Shown here in pieces: positions 25,065 through 33,045 of a DNA stretch of 33,045 bases. Within the stretch, counting starts at the first letter, position 1. Each line of letters begins with the position of its first letter. The stretch is from positions 1 through 33,045 of the forward strand of contig JAUIKU010000024.1 of NCBI GenBank assembly GCA_030430675.1. The letters are read 5' to 3'. Both the position numbers and the translations under genes were made by a program. A model generated the notes under the pieces. That model worked only from the letters and a program-made list of their open reading frames with translations, was not told where the DNA came from and made no database searches. This DNA is from Bacteroidia bacterium (GTDB lineage: Bacteria; Bacteroidota; Bacteroidia; Cytophagales; Cyclobacteriaceae).

Positions 25065-26822
25065 CTACTGGATGGTGAGATCAAACGGCATCCTGGACTG
25101 CACTCCCTGATGGTGCTGTAGGTTTCGTATTTGGTTAACCAAAGGGTACAGGTCCCCCAGTTTGGACTTTAATCTGCTTTCCTCGTATCCACCAGTCAGC
25201 TCACCTATAAGTTCTTCAATAAAGGTCTTTTGCTGAGGATAGTACCGGAGTTTGTATTCTCCTTCTTCAAGACCGGCAGCGGCAGCCGCCATTTTAATGG
25301 CATCGTCCATCCCTCCAAGAGCATCCACCAACCCATTGTCTCTAGCCTGAGTTCCTGACCATATCCGCCCACTGGCAATGGCATCAATTTGCTCTATTGT
25401 CATCTCCCTACCATTTGAGGCTTTCAGCAGGAAAGTTCGGTAAGTATCTTCAGCACTTTTCTGGAATAACTGCTTCTCATACGCTGTGAATGGTCTGGCT
25501 ACGGTAAATACATCCGAAAGCAATCCGGTTTTAACCACATCTGTGGTTATCCCCAGCTTATCCTCCAATAACCCTTTGGCATTAAAATGGATGGAGTAAA
25601 CACCAATGGACCCGGTCACGGTCATCGGTTGCGCTACTATGGAATCGCATGCCATGGCAATATAGTAGCCTCCTGAGGCCGCCACATCAGACATGGAGGC
25701 AATAATAGGCTTATCCTCACTGGTTTTTAATACTTCCCGCCATATTACATCCGAAGCCAAGCTGCTGCCTCCCGGTGAGTTAATCCTCAGCACTATGGCC
25801 TTGGTTCGGTCGTCCTGACGAAGTCTTCGCAATTGCCTGGACAAGGATTCGGAACCAATTCTATCCATATCAGTCTTCCCATTGATAATCTCCCCGTCCG
25901 CAAATACCACTGCAATTCTTTCCGACCCATCGTAGATGCTGGAAGTTGAGGACAGGTAAGGTGTCAGGTTTACGGATTTCAGTTTGTCAGCAGAGTCGAT
26001 ATCGGTACGATATTTCAACTCTTCGATCACCTGGTCAAAATACTTTGTATCTGTAATTAAATTATATTCCAGGGCGTCCTTGGCATTGGTGGCCAGCATA
26101 CTATCCGCCACGTTTTTTAGTGTTTCCTGTGCCACCTCCCTGCTGCGAGATATATCCTCCAGATAGGTTGCGTAAAACGATTCCAGCATAGAAGCAGTCT
26201 GTTCCCTGGATTCCTCACTCATCCCGGTTCTGGTGAATTGTTCCACCGCACTCTTGTAGTCTCCCGCTCTAAATATTTCCGCTTCGATACCCAGCTTATC
26301 AAATGTCCCTTTTAGGAAATTATACTCGGCCCTGAATCCATTGAATTCCAGCATTCCCTCTTCAGGGAGGTAAATCTCGTCAGCCACTGAGGCCAGGTAG
26401 TATTCTGATTCGGTTAGATATTCACTGTAGGCAATAACAAATTTGCCGCTTTGCTTAAAACTTTCTAATTCTTTCCTGAGCTCATAGAGTTTCGCCAGAC
26501 CCGCATACAGATAATCCGGTTCCAATAAAATACCTGAGATCCTGTCGTCCTCAGCAGCCCGTCTGATACCTTGTTTCAACTCATTTAACCCCACTCCGGT
26601 GGTCCTGGCACCCATTATCATCAGGTCGCCCAATGGATTTTCCACGCTTCTCTCCAGAATCGGCCTGTTTAGTTTAAGGTGAAGAATGGTGTTATCGGAT
26701 AAATCCACCACTTTCTCACCACTGGCAGAAATTACTGCGATCCCAATGATAAAAAAAGCAAAGATGCCCGCGCTAAATATGGTTAACCCTACCAGGGTAG
26801 CTAATACATTTCTTAAAAACAT
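25065..26822 (-). CDS. sppA: Signal peptide peptidase SppA, 67-kDa type
   Basis: Inner-membrane serine protease that degrades signal peptides left after secretion. It has an N-terminal membrane anchor (~5-31) and two tandem ClpP-like domains. The Ser/Lys dyad is intact: K190 in RAGDYKSAVEQF (equivalent to E. coli K209) and S383 in SDVAASGGYYIA (equivalent to S409). VLRINSPGGSSLASDVIWREV and TVTGSIGVYSIHFNAKGLLE are further conserved stretches. The length is 585 aa. A weak hairpin (GGTATC ... GATACC, 25010-25031) lies after the stop and could reduce read-through into bioB. folK diverges from it across 84 bp. Confidence 0.95.
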   Translation of the reverse strand: MFLRNVLATLVGLTIFSAGIFAFFIIGIAVISASGEKVVDLSDNTILHLKLNRPILERSVENPLGDLMIMGARTTGVGLNELKQGIRRAAEDDRISGILLEPDYLYAGLAKLYELRKELESFKQSGKFVIAYSEYLTESEYYLASVADEIYLPEEGMLEFNGFRAEYNFLKGTFDKLGIEAEIFRAGDYKSAVEQFTRTGMSEESREQTASMLESFYATYLEDISRSREVAQETLKNVADSMLATNAKDALEYNLITDTKYFDQVIEELKYRTDIDSADKLKSVNLTPYLSSTSSIYDGSERIAVVFADGEIINGKTDMDRIGSESLSRQLRRLRQDDRTKAIVLRINSPGGSSLASDVIWREVLKTSEDKPIIASMSDVAASGGYYIAMACDSIVAQPMTVTGSIGVYSIHFNAKGLLEDKLGITTDVVKTGLLSDVFTVARPFTAYEKQLFQKSAEDTYRTFLLKASNGREMTIEQIDAIASGRIWSGTQARDNGLVDALGGMDDAIKMAAAAAGLEEGEYKLRYYPQQKTFIEELIGELTGGYEESRLKSKLGDLYPLVNQIRNLQHHQGVQSRMPFDLTIQ

Positions 26823-26885
26823 CTACAAGCACATTATCTAATCACCAATGTTACTAGATTGCCTGAAGAAGTTAAAGAGAATTTT

Positions 26886-26893
26886 TATTTTTG
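26886..26893 (+). promoter_or_regulatory. Candidate folK promoter -7 box
   Basis: TATTTTTG is an exact TANNTTTG match 13 nt before ATG 26907. It lies inside the longer TTG-started frame (from 26859), which supports the shorter start for folK. The nearest -33-like TTG lies 23 nt away, longer than usual. Confidence 0.45.
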
Positions 26894-26906
26894 GCCGTTT
26901 TACTGG

Positions 26907-27386
26907 ATGACAGGGATATATCTACTTCTAGGATCGAACTTGGGCAACCGGGAACAAAACCTGAGACTTGCCCGTGAACAAATATTTATCCAATTGGGTC
27001 CCTTGCAACGGGCTTCCTCGGTATATCACACCGAGGCCTGGCAAATGAGTGATGCCCCTACTTTCTTAAACCAAGTGCTGCTGATCGACAGTTCAGCGCC
27101 TCCACTAATAGCATTGGATAAAATCCTAAGTATTGAAAAAAGCCTGGGAAGAACCCGGGAACAGGGATATCAGAACCGCACAATCGATATAGATATCCTG
27201 TATTATGGTGAGCTCATTATCGACCTTCCCCAGCTGATTGTTCCCCATCCCAAAATATCCGAACGACGGTTCGTGCTGGAACCACTAACTGAAATTGCCC
27301 CGGAGTTCGTTCACCCTGTTTTACAAAAGACCAGCAAATATTTGCTTGACCAATGTACCGATCAACTGTCAGTGAGCCGTTGGTAG
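26907..27386 (+). CDS. folK: 6-hydroxymethyl-7,8-dihydropterin pyrophosphokinase
   Basis: Transfers pyrophosphate from ATP to 6-hydroxymethyl-dihydropterin in folate synthesis. I use ATG 26907 (159 aa), which begins MTGIYLLLGSNLGNREQNL, the normal HPPK N-terminus. The frame extends to a TTG at 26859, but that adds 16 residues without family similarity and overlaps the promoter. Substrate and Mg motifs: RTREQGYQNRTIDIDILYYG (D-x-D), then VPHPKISERRFVLEPL and EFVHP. It is convergent with fabD with a 14-bp gap that holds a small hairpin (TAGGA-TCAGG-TCCTA). Confidence 0.95.
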   Translation: MTGIYLLLGSNLGNREQNLRLAREQIFIQLGPLQRASSVYHTEAWQMSDAPTFLNQVLLIDSSAPPLIALDKILSIEKSLGRTREQGYQNRTIDIDILYYGELIIDLPQLIVPHPKISERRFVLEPLTEIAPEFVHPVLQKTSKYLLDQCTDQLSVSRW

Positions 27387-27400
27387 CCTAGGATCAGGTC

Positions 27401-28270
27401 CTATAGTTGAGAGGTAAGGGCCTCCGGATTTATCTTGCGAACCAGACCTTGCAGCACCTTACCTGGGCCGGTTTCTATAAACTCACTGGCCCCTAACTCC
27501 GTCATCTGCCGGATGCTTTGGGTCCATCGCACAGGCGCTGTCAATTGGGCAATAAGATTTTCTTTTATTTCACTAATTTCCGTATGTGGTTCCGCATCCA
27601 CATTCTGCACAATAGGACAACTAGGGACCTGGAAATCCACCTGCTCAATGGCCACCGCCAGTTCTTCACCAGCGGGCTCCATTAAGGGTGAGTGGAAGGC
27701 ACCGCCAACTGGCAACATCAGGGCCCTGCGGGCTCCTGCCTCGGTCAGTTTTTCACAGGCCAATTCCACACCCGACCGGGAACCGGAGATTACCAGTTGA
27801 CCCGGGCAATTGTAATTAGCAGGGACCACAATATCATCAATCCCATTGCAAATTTCTTCCACTATGGCGTCTTCCAGCCCCAGAACAGCCGCCATGGTAC
27901 CTGGTTGAGATTCACAGGCCTTCTGCATGGCGCGAGCTCGTTTGGACACCAGAACCAATCCGTCATCAAATGTCAAACACCCGTTGGCCACCAGGGCCGA
28001 GAATTCACCCAGACTGTGTCCTCCCACCAAATCCGCACTAAATCCCGGATTTGTTATTGACAATACCACCGAATGCAGGAAAATAGCTGGTTGAGTTACA
28101 TCTGTTCTGGTTAACTCCTCTTTGGTGCCATTAAACATAATTTCGGTAAGCGAAAAACCCAGTAGATCATTTGCCCTGGCAAAAAGTTTTGCCGCTTCAC
28201 TATTGGACGCCAGGTCCTGACCCATTCCGGGAAACTGAGAACCCTGGCCGGGAAAAATAAAAGCCTTCAT
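27401..28270 (-). CDS. fabD: Malonyl-CoA:ACP transacylase
   Basis: Loads malonyl groups onto acyl carrier protein for fatty acid synthesis. The 289-aa sequence has FIFPGQGSQFPGMG at the N-terminus. The catalytic serine S86 is in GGHSLGEFSAL, the substrate Arg in VSKRARAMQ, the catalytic His in GGAFHSPLMEPA, and a typical end FIETGPGKVLQGLVRKI. The start ATG has a short leader behind a strong promoter at 28292-28323. No other fab gene adjoins it. Identification is certain. Confidence 0.97.
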   Translation of the reverse strand: MKAFIFPGQGSQFPGMGQDLASNSEAAKLFARANDLLGFSLTEIMFNGTKEELTRTDVTQPAIFLHSVVLSITNPGFSADLVGGHSLGEFSALVANGCLTFDDGLVLVSKRARAMQKACESQPGTMAAVLGLEDAIVEEICNGIDDIVVPANYNCPGQLVISGSRSGVELACEKLTEAGARRALMLPVGGAFHSPLMEPAGEELAVAIEQVDFQVPSCPIVQNVDAEPHTEISEIKENLIAQLTAPVRWTQSIRQMTELGASEFIETGPGKVLQGLVRKINPEALTSQL

Positions 28271-28280
28271 TGTTTAATAT

Positions 28281-28336
28281 CTGGTCCGGGTCCAAACTAG
28301 CTCAATTGTGTGAATTAGACAAACTACCTGGTCCGG
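28281..28336. repeat. CTGGTCCGG direct repeats flanking the fabD promoter
   Basis: CTGGTCCGG occurs at 28281-28289 and 28328-28336, 47 bp apart and in the same orientation. The first copy covers the predicted transcription start of fabD; the second is 4 bp upstream of its -33 element. Confidence 0.6.
28292..28323 (-). promoter_or_regulatory. fabD promoter
   Basis: On the minus strand: TTTG (28323-28320), a 20-nt spacer, then TAGTTTGG (28299-28292), one mismatch to TANNTTTG. Spacing matches the Bacteroidota consensus. Transcription should start near 28285, leaving about 15 nt before the fabD ATG. Confidence 0.65.
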
Positions 28337-28376
28337 TTATCTGCTAAACATGCCAGAAGATACTGTGATGAGTGTA

Positions 28377-28808
28377 CTATTGTTCAGTAATTCCCGCCGG
28401 TAAATCTGCAATCTCTTCCAGGAACAACCCTCTTTCCGCATCCGTTGGTATTCTACAGGTATCGCGCTTACCAAACCACCGATAACGGTTTCTGGAAACC
28501 AGGTTATAAATACTGTCTCTAATAAACCTGGGAATTACTTTGAAAACATAAAATGCAGGCCAGGGCATGCTCAACTCCCTGGCTATTTCCAATGCCGCAT
28601 CGCTGCGGTATAGCAATTGGTTGTCTTTCAACAAAATCATGGTTAGCATGGAGTTGGTATTTACCCCACGCTCTGTCAGTACCTTCTTTGCCAATTCAGA
28701 TTGTAGCGATGCATATCGAAATTTCCGGTGGGGGTCCCGGTTTATTATGAAGTCAACCGCGCCGTTGCATAAATTACAGACTCCATCGAAAAACACGATG
28801 TGACTCAT
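28377..28808 (-). CDS. DCC-family (DUF393) thiol-disulfide oxidoreductase-like protein
   Basis: A 143-aa member of the DCC family, named for the conserved DxxCxxC at the N-terminus: FFDGVCNLCNGAV, with D8, C11 and C14. Family members are thioredoxin-like and are presumed to handle thiols, but no substrate is known. Further family features: FRYASLQSELAKKVL, RSDAALEIARELSMPW and VSRNRYRWFGKRDTCRIP. No signal peptide, so cytosolic. It starts 3 bp after the stop of the large secreted protein on the same strand, so it is probably co-transcribed, although the two jobs look unrelated. Confidence 0.88.
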   Translation of the reverse strand: MSHIVFFDGVCNLCNGAVDFIINRDPHRKFRYASLQSELAKKVLTERGVNTNSMLTMILLKDNQLLYRSDAALEIARELSMPWPAFYVFKVIPRFIRDSIYNLVSRNRYRWFGKRDTCRIPTDAERGLFLEEIADLPAGITEQ

Positions 28809-28811
28809 GTT

Positions 28812-31718
28812 TTACTCGGTTTGCTGACGCAGAAGGTGTACCCAGCCTTTCACCTGGGTATGTCTGAGCGCGGGATCCAGTACATTGTAAGTGATCTCTG
28901 CCACATAATAATAAATACCGCCGGGCGAGTCGTTACCATTCTTATCCGTTCCGTCCCACCGGAAGAGAATGCTGCCCTCGGTATCGGCATCGCTGGAACT
29001 GAAGCTATAAACCTCCTTACCCCATCGATTAACGATTTGAACATTTATAGCCTCCACGAACCTGGGGCATTTGCTGAGATCGGGACCTGAAATTCCTGGA
29101 AAATCAAAGTAGGCCTGGAATTGATCGTTTATGTCATCTCCGTTATCGGGGGTAAATACATTGGGTAGATAATAGTTGGGACAATTGTCAATACACAACA
29201 CCTCTGACAGCCCACTCTCATTTCCGGATCGGTCTACTGCCGAAACCTGGTAGCAACCTGCAAATGATGGCAGGTCCCTGTGAATAAAAAACGTATCGGG
29301 TACATTGGCTACCAGTTCAAAACTACCTTCCGGTCCGCTACTGGAGAAATAAACATTAAAACTCCTGATATCATCATCACAGGAGGCACTAGGGTCACGG
29401 GCCCAGCTTATGGTATTGCTGAAATCATTGAAATCACATGGCTTATCGGCCAGGAATTGTTCACAATCTCTTACTTCCAGAGAAATCAAGGGGGTACAGG
29501 GTGGCACTTCATCACCCGGCTGGGCACAAATTACCTGGCTCTTGTTTATTAAAGGCTCGGCGATCAGGGGGTTATCGTAACTGCCAAATGTTTCTACGTA
29601 GTAACAATATTCCAAATCTTGTGATAGCGGTTCACCTACATCACTGCCGTCATCCAAATACATTTGTCCAACGCTGTTCACGTTGACCTGGGCGATTAAA
29701 ACCAGCGAATCGGGGAAATTGTCCAGTACATAGTTCCGGTAAATCTTATGGGTAGGGAAACTCTGCGTATTGATAGACCATGGAACGTCCGCCTCCCAGG
29801 TAAGCTGAATGGATTGATTGAGTGATTCAGCATCCAACCTCACTGAAGACGCGCTGGAAGAACTATCCACCAGCGTACCATTACTATCGAACAGTTTCAC
29901 CCGGTAATTATGTACCAGATTGGTGGTGTTAAGGCCTGTATCTACAAAAGTTGTATCAGTTAGACCAGTCCCCAGCACTACCCTGGCGGCGTCTCCTGAA
30001 AAGCCAATGGCCCTTGACAATTCATAACTGTATGGGGGTGGAAATACATTCTGATCTACGTTAATGGGTTGTATCCAGCGTACAAAAATCTCACCATCGG
30101 TTTCACTGGTTTCCTCGATATCCACATTGGTCAATACCGTTCCACTCAACGGGATGGTGGTACATATTTCATTGGAAGCATAGCTGGTTCCCCCGGCGGG
30201 GTCTGGAAAGACAGCTACCAGCCGGTAACAATAGGTCGAGCCTTCGTTAAGGTCTTCATCAAGGAAGGTTGTTTCCCCCACTCCGGTAGTTCCTACCAAT
30301 TCGTAGCCCGATCCTTCCGGGATTCCTATCATACAACCTTCCGGAGTAAAGTCATAGCTCCCGATTCTGCGCCAAACCTGTATTTCGACATCAGGGTTGT
30401 TACCACAGGAATTCTGATAGTTTCCCCAGGTCAGGTTCAGAGAGGTACTGGAAGCTACGTCCACCGTGGTTAACACGGGCGCCGGCGCCACCACCGTTAC
30501 ATTCCAGGTTTTAATATCAACCAGTGTGAGATGAAAATCGTTTACAGTTGAACTGTCAGTAGCTTTAAACTGAATTTGATAGGGTCGTTCCCTAACATGA
30601 TCACAATTTGTCTCCCATTCAAACTCCAGTAATCCGGGTTGTGGCTGAAAAATAGGGGGAAATACTCCTGGTGGTGCGCTGTAGGTAGCAAACTCGAGAG
30701 GCACATCCTGGTACACCCCTCCGAAACTCTCCAGCAACACATAATCATTGTCAGGATCATTGCCCTGGATCAGTGCTGCCAGCGTGGTACCTGCCTCTAT
30801 ACAGGTATCGGCGGGAATTACTACCTCAGGTCTTTCGTTCTCTGTACCTTCCACAATGATCTGCATATCCCGGGTTACAAAACCGATACGCCGGTACTCA
30901 CCATTTATTTTACGCCATTCTTCTATGTAGAAGGCCACATTGTATTCTGAAAAATCTCCCTGCGAGTTCTGCAACAGATTACCTGGTGCATCCCATATCA
31001 AATCACCGGTAAGGGAGTCCAGTACCAGGGTAGCCGGTCCTGTCATGCCCTCGTTGCCAAAGTTCCAGTCCAAAGGATCTACGTAGAAATCGGGGTCGTT
31101 AAGCGGCTCATAGTTTGGCACAACCTGTCCCGCATCTTGCAGGGGAATTACAAACTTGTAGGAAATGCTGTCGCCATCGGCATCAAACGCACCCGGGTTA
31201 TGGACAAACGTTACGCCTACTCCGGCACGGTCGATTGGAGGCACCAGCAACACCGGGGAACTGTTTAATCCTATAAACGGATCGATAAGAATCTGAGATT
31301 CTATGTAAAACGGGGTTTGTACGGAATTCCCTTTATTGATGTTAACAATTTCGTCGTTTCTATTGGGCTCGCGGTAACTGATGGTATATACTCCCGGTGA
31401 ATTGTAGGTGTAGGTGATCTTAATTATGTACTGTTCAATTTCATTATTGGGGCCCAAAAAAATGCCATCAACAAATGAATCAGCTTCCAGATCGATCTGT
31501 ACCTCCGTCCCATCGCCAAAATTGATCATACCATCCCCAAATCGCACCGGGGAACCAGTATCGGTATAACCGGTCAGGGTAAACTCGTAGGTTAGGGTTA
31601 CATTGGAAACCCGACGTGAAGTAATCTCAGCGGCCCTGATATGTGTAGCCTGGAGATATTCCCAACTACAGGCCAATAGTACTGGTACCAAAAGAAAAAC
31701 CTTGAAAACTGATTTCAT
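28812..31718 (-). CDS. Gliding-motility-associated (CHU_C) type IX secretion cargo protein with Fn3-like repeats
   Basis: A large secreted protein of 968 aa. I start at ATG 31718 (MKSVFKVFLLVPVLLA). The longer frame from 31787 begins upstream of the predicted promoter and delays the signal peptide. The mature part begins THIRAAEITSRRV, typical of these proteins in Cytophagales. A PKD/cadherin-like N-terminal half follows, then several fibronectin-III-like segments (~430-840). From ~846 comes the CHU_C type-B sorting domain: YYLPNVFTPDNGDDINDQF, VQIVNRWGKEVYS, FRWDGTDKNGNDSPGGIYYY. Cargo with this domain crosses the outer membrane by the type IX system and is attached or released at the surface. 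An LLAC in the signal could be read as a lipobox, but THIR favours ordinary cleavage. Confidence 0.9.
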   Translation of the reverse strand: MKSVFKVFLLVPVLLACSWEYLQATHIRAAEITSRRVSNVTLTYEFTLTGYTDTGSPVRFGDGMINFGDGTEVQIDLEADSFVDGIFLGPNNEIEQYIIKITYTYNSPGVYTISYREPNRNDEIVNINKGNSVQTPFYIESQILIDPFIGLNSSPVLLVPPIDRAGVGVTFVHNPGAFDADGDSISYKFVIPLQDAGQVVPNYEPLNDPDFYVDPLDWNFGNEGMTGPATLVLDSLTGDLIWDAPGNLLQNSQGDFSEYNVAFYIEEWRKINGEYRRIGFVTRDMQIIVEGTENERPEVVIPADTCIEAGTTLAALIQGNDPDNDYVLLESFGGVYQDVPLEFATYSAPPGVFPPIFQPQPGLLEFEWETNCDHVRERPYQIQFKATDSSTVNDFHLTLVDIKTWNVTVVAPAPVLTTVDVASSTSLNLTWGNYQNSCGNNPDVEIQVWRRIGSYDFTPEGCMIGIPEGSGYELVGTTGVGETTFLDEDLNEGSTYCYRLVAVFPDPAGGTSYASNEICTTIPLSGTVLTNVDIEETSETDGEIFVRWIQPINVDQNVFPPPYSYELSRAIGFSGDAARVVLGTGLTDTTFVDTGLNTTNLVHNYRVKLFDSNGTLVDSSSSASSVRLDAESLNQSIQLTWEADVPWSINTQSFPTHKIYRNYVLDNFPDSLVLIAQVNVNSVGQMYLDDGSDVGEPLSQDLEYCYYVETFGSYDNPLIAEPLINKSQVICAQPGDEVPPCTPLISLEVRDCEQFLADKPCDFNDFSNTISWARDPSASCDDDIRSFNVYFSSSGPEGSFELVANVPDTFFIHRDLPSFAGCYQVSAVDRSGNESGLSEVLCIDNCPNYYLPNVFTPDNGDDINDQFQAYFDFPGISGPDLSKCPRFVEAINVQIVNRWGKEVYSFSSSDADTEGSILFRWDGTDKNGNDSPGGIYYYVAEITYNVLDPALRHTQVKGWVHLLRQQTE

Positions 31719-31754
31719 CAAACCGGCGGGATTTTTATGATAATGGTTAATCAA

Positions 31755-31762
31755 CAAAAATA
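31755..31762 (-). promoter_or_regulatory. Candidate -7 box of the T9SS cargo gene
   Basis: Minus-strand TATTTTTG, an exact TANNTTTG match. A TTTG lies 22 nt upstream, slightly too far for the consensus. Transcription would start about 30 nt before ATG 31718, which argues against the longer reading frame. Confidence 0.45.
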
Positions 31763-31814
31763 GTTCTTTAGCGTAGGAAATCCACAAATGTTACATTTTG
31801 AAGGAATTAAAAAT

Positions 31815-31826
31815 ACAGAATTCTGT
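31815..31826. repeat. 12-bp perfect palindrome ACAGAATTCTGT
   Basis: Self-complementary 12-mer about 50 bp upstream of the cargo-gene -7 box. It may be an operator; no T-run makes it a terminator. Confidence 0.4.
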
Positions 31827-32136
31827 GCTATTTTTAGAATCCCTTTCGGGAACATAGATTAATCACTGGTTACAAGCAAGTTATAATACTTTTCTTTCGG
31901 CAAAAACCACGCATTTCCGAATTGCTAATCCATAAGTAGTTTCCTCCGGGAATAGACAGCGGTAATCACCTGCCAGCATCTATCATCCTTTACACCATTA
32001 GACGATAATTCTATAGAAAGCGTTTGTTATGCCGGCTAATTATTACCCTATCTCTCAGCTGGAGTCAATGCATACCAGTCAAATCTACGGATCGTTTTGC
32101 ACCATATTTAGAATCCTTTTAAAAAACACCCATGCT

Positions 32137-32167
32137 TTTGCTATTTAGTCTGCCGTCCTTAACTTTG
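32137..32167 (+). promoter_or_regulatory. sdhC promoter
   Basis: TTTG (32137-32140), a 19-nt spacer and TAACTTTG (32160-32167) match both elements and the spacing of the Bacteroidota housekeeping promoter exactly. The start of transcription should be near 32174, about 23 nt before the sdhC ATG. It is the best promoter in the window. Confidence 0.78.
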
Positions 32168-32196
32168 GTCACTTCAGTTTTAACTGTATTATTCCT

Positions 32197-32886
32197 ATGA
32201 GTTGGTTAACCGACGCTTTAAAGAGCAGCCTGGGTAGAAAATTGGTAATGTCACTTACCGGTTTGTTTTTAGTGTTATTCCTGGTGGGACACGTGCTGGG
32301 AAATTTGTTACTATTTGCCAATGACCAGGGTCAGGCGTTTAACGAATATGCCCGTTTTATGACCAGTACCCCCGCCATTCAGGTGCTAAGTATCATCACC
32401 TACACCAGTATCATCATACACGTTATTTATTCCATTATTATTACCCGGAAAAACCGTCAGGCACGGCCAATAGGTTATGCCGAGAGTGCTGCCTCAGCCA
32501 ACAGCTTATGGACTTCCAGGAACATGGGAATTCTTGGTACCATTGTGCTGATCTTTTTGGTGATTCATTTAAAATCTTTTTGGTATGAGATGCGGTTCGG
32601 TCAGGTGCCCATGGTCAATTATGACGGAGCCGGGGAGTTTAAAGATCTCTACAGTATTGTGGTGGAGGCTTTTTCACAATGGTGGTATGTTTTACTTTAT
32701 GTAGTGGCCATGTTTGGACTGGCGTTTCACCTGAGTCATGGGTTTAAGAGCGCTTTCCAAACCCTGGGGCTAACTCATAAAAAATACACACCTCTGATCG
32801 AAAGTGTGGGATTCTGGTTTTCCATAGTAGTACCCACACTGTTTGCCCTTATACCCATTGTCATGTATGTTAAAAGTTTAGCGTAA
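32197..32886 (+). CDS. sdhC: Succinate dehydrogenase / fumarate reductase cytochrome b subunit
   Basis: Membrane anchor of complex II, b558 type with five predicted transmembrane helices in one chain (229 aa) rather than separate SdhC and SdhD. It begins [19 protein letters not shown], the usual start of this family. Candidate heme-ligand histidines lie in VGHVLGNL (H32), [17 protein letters not shown] and [16 protein letters not shown]. The last segment, [17 protein letters not shown], is the fifth helix. The flavoprotein gene follows 13 bp later, and in this arrangement the iron-sulfur subunit usually comes next, beyond the window. Confidence 0.95.
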   Translation: MSWLTDALKSSLGRKLVMSLTGLFLVLFLVGHVLGNLLLFANDQGQAFNEYARFMTSTPAIQVLSIITYTSIIIHVIYSIIITRKNRQARPIGYAESAASANSLWTSRNMGILGTIVLIFLVIHLKSFWYEMRFGQVPMVNYDGAGEFKDLYSIVVEAFSQWWYVLLYVVAMFGLAFHLSHGFKSAFQTLGLTHKKYTPLIESVGFWFSIVVPTLFALIPIVMYVKSLA

Positions 32887-32899
32887 TCGTCTGTCACAT

Positions 32900-33045
32900 A
32901 TGCCTTTAAACCTCGATGCCAAAATACCAGGAGGTCCCCTTGAGGACAAATGGTCTAAGCATATATTTGATATCAAGCTGGTGAACCCGGCCAATAAAAG
33001 AAAATTTGACATTATCGTGGTAGGCACAGGATTGGCTGGTGCCTC
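32900..33045 (+). CDS. sdhA: Succinate dehydrogenase / fumarate reductase flavoprotein subunit, 3' truncated
   Basis: The first 48 codons are present before the window ends. The product begins [18 protein letters not shown] and, at about residues 38-48, has the dinucleotide-binding [13 protein letters not shown] that holds FAD. The N-terminal extension before the FAD fold is characteristic of the Bacteroidota/epsilon-type complex II flavoprotein. It lies 13 bp after sdhC in the same unit. The rest is outside the window. Confidence 0.92.
   Translation, partial: MPLNLDAKIPGGPLEDKWSKHIFDIKLVNPANKRKFDIIVVGTGLAGA

Larger units (their letters stand above)
31719..32196. other. 478-bp divergent intergenic between T9SS cargo and sdhC, no gene seen
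   Basis: I find no coding or RNA gene. It holds the cargo-gene -7 box (31755-31762), a 12-bp perfect palindrome ACAGAATTCTGT (31815-31826), a repeated TTTAGAATCC (31833-31842 and 32107-32116) and the sdhC promoter (32137-32167). The segment 31860-32100 has no structure I could recognise. Confidence 0.5.

Noticed and set aside
25500-26500. Suspected loss of the SppA catalytic lysine (DEI where E. coli has NKI)
   Set aside because: Counting back from the catalytic serine shows that the true lysine is the one in YKSAVE, which is present (K190).
26859-26906. Longer folK start at TTG 26859
   Set aside because: The added 16 residues do not fit the HPPK family and the -7 promoter box lies within them.
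30069-30950. Plus-strand frames of 134 and 103 aa inside the large secreted protein gene
   Set aside because: Antisense shadows of an intact 968-aa gene with a recognisable C-terminal sorting domain.
1-33045. CRISPR array, tRNA, rRNA, insertion sequence or prophage
   Set aside because: I saw no regularly spaced repeats, cloverleaf-like genes, transposase or phage genes; coding content is uniform housekeeping.

Overview
The window looks like ordinary chromosome from a Bacteroidota member, most likely a marine or environmental Cytophagales-type bacterium. Four things point there. The primary sigma factor is the short form without region 1.1. Several intergenic regions carry the Bacteroidota promoter pattern (-33 TTTG, 19-20 nt, -7 TANNTTTG). 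There is a large secreted protein with a gliding-motility/type IX secretion C-terminal domain. The succinate dehydrogenase has a single fused cytochrome b subunit followed by the flavoprotein. I see no tRNA, rRNA, CRISPR array, insertion sequence or prophage. Genes are dense and intact, and both ends of the window cut a gene.

Layout. 1-2778: end of a TPR plus periplasmic-binding-fold protein, then hemL. 3051-7294: a secreted beta-rich protein, hutI, a voltage-sensor-like membrane protein with no pore, and a polyprenol-phosphate mannosyltransferase-type GT2 whose tail overlaps the convergent LolC/E-type permease (7193-8422, minus) by 102 bp. 8484-11775: a NamZ-type muramidase lipoprotein, nth, fmt and folA, tightly packed. 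11796-14476: a PaaN-type aldehyde dehydrogenase (minus) divergent from a class IV aminotransferase. 14846-15767: rpoD with a long leader and a clear terminator. 15765-19943: a DUF4197 lipoprotein (minus), cinA, a dihydrolipoamide acyltransferase E2, and a J-like membrane-anchored protein.

19966-24924: biotin genes, all minus strand: bioF-bioD-bioA with overlapping ends, and bioB separated from them by an outer-membrane barrel gene on the plus strand. No bioC or bioH is present here. 25065-28270: sppA, folK (plus), fabD. 28377-31718: a DCC-family thiol protein downstream of the large CHU_C/T9SS cargo protein. 32197-33045: sdhC and the start of sdhA behind a textbook promoter.

The themes are housekeeping: cofactors (heme, folate, biotin), fatty acid and envelope biogenesis, and central metabolism. 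I found no convincing new multi-gene system. The best leads are the pore-less voltage-sensor protein, the antisense overlap at 7193-7294, the degenerate iron-sulfur loop of Nth, and three promoter regions with repeat or palindrome structure (bioB/bioF, the barrel gene, fabD).
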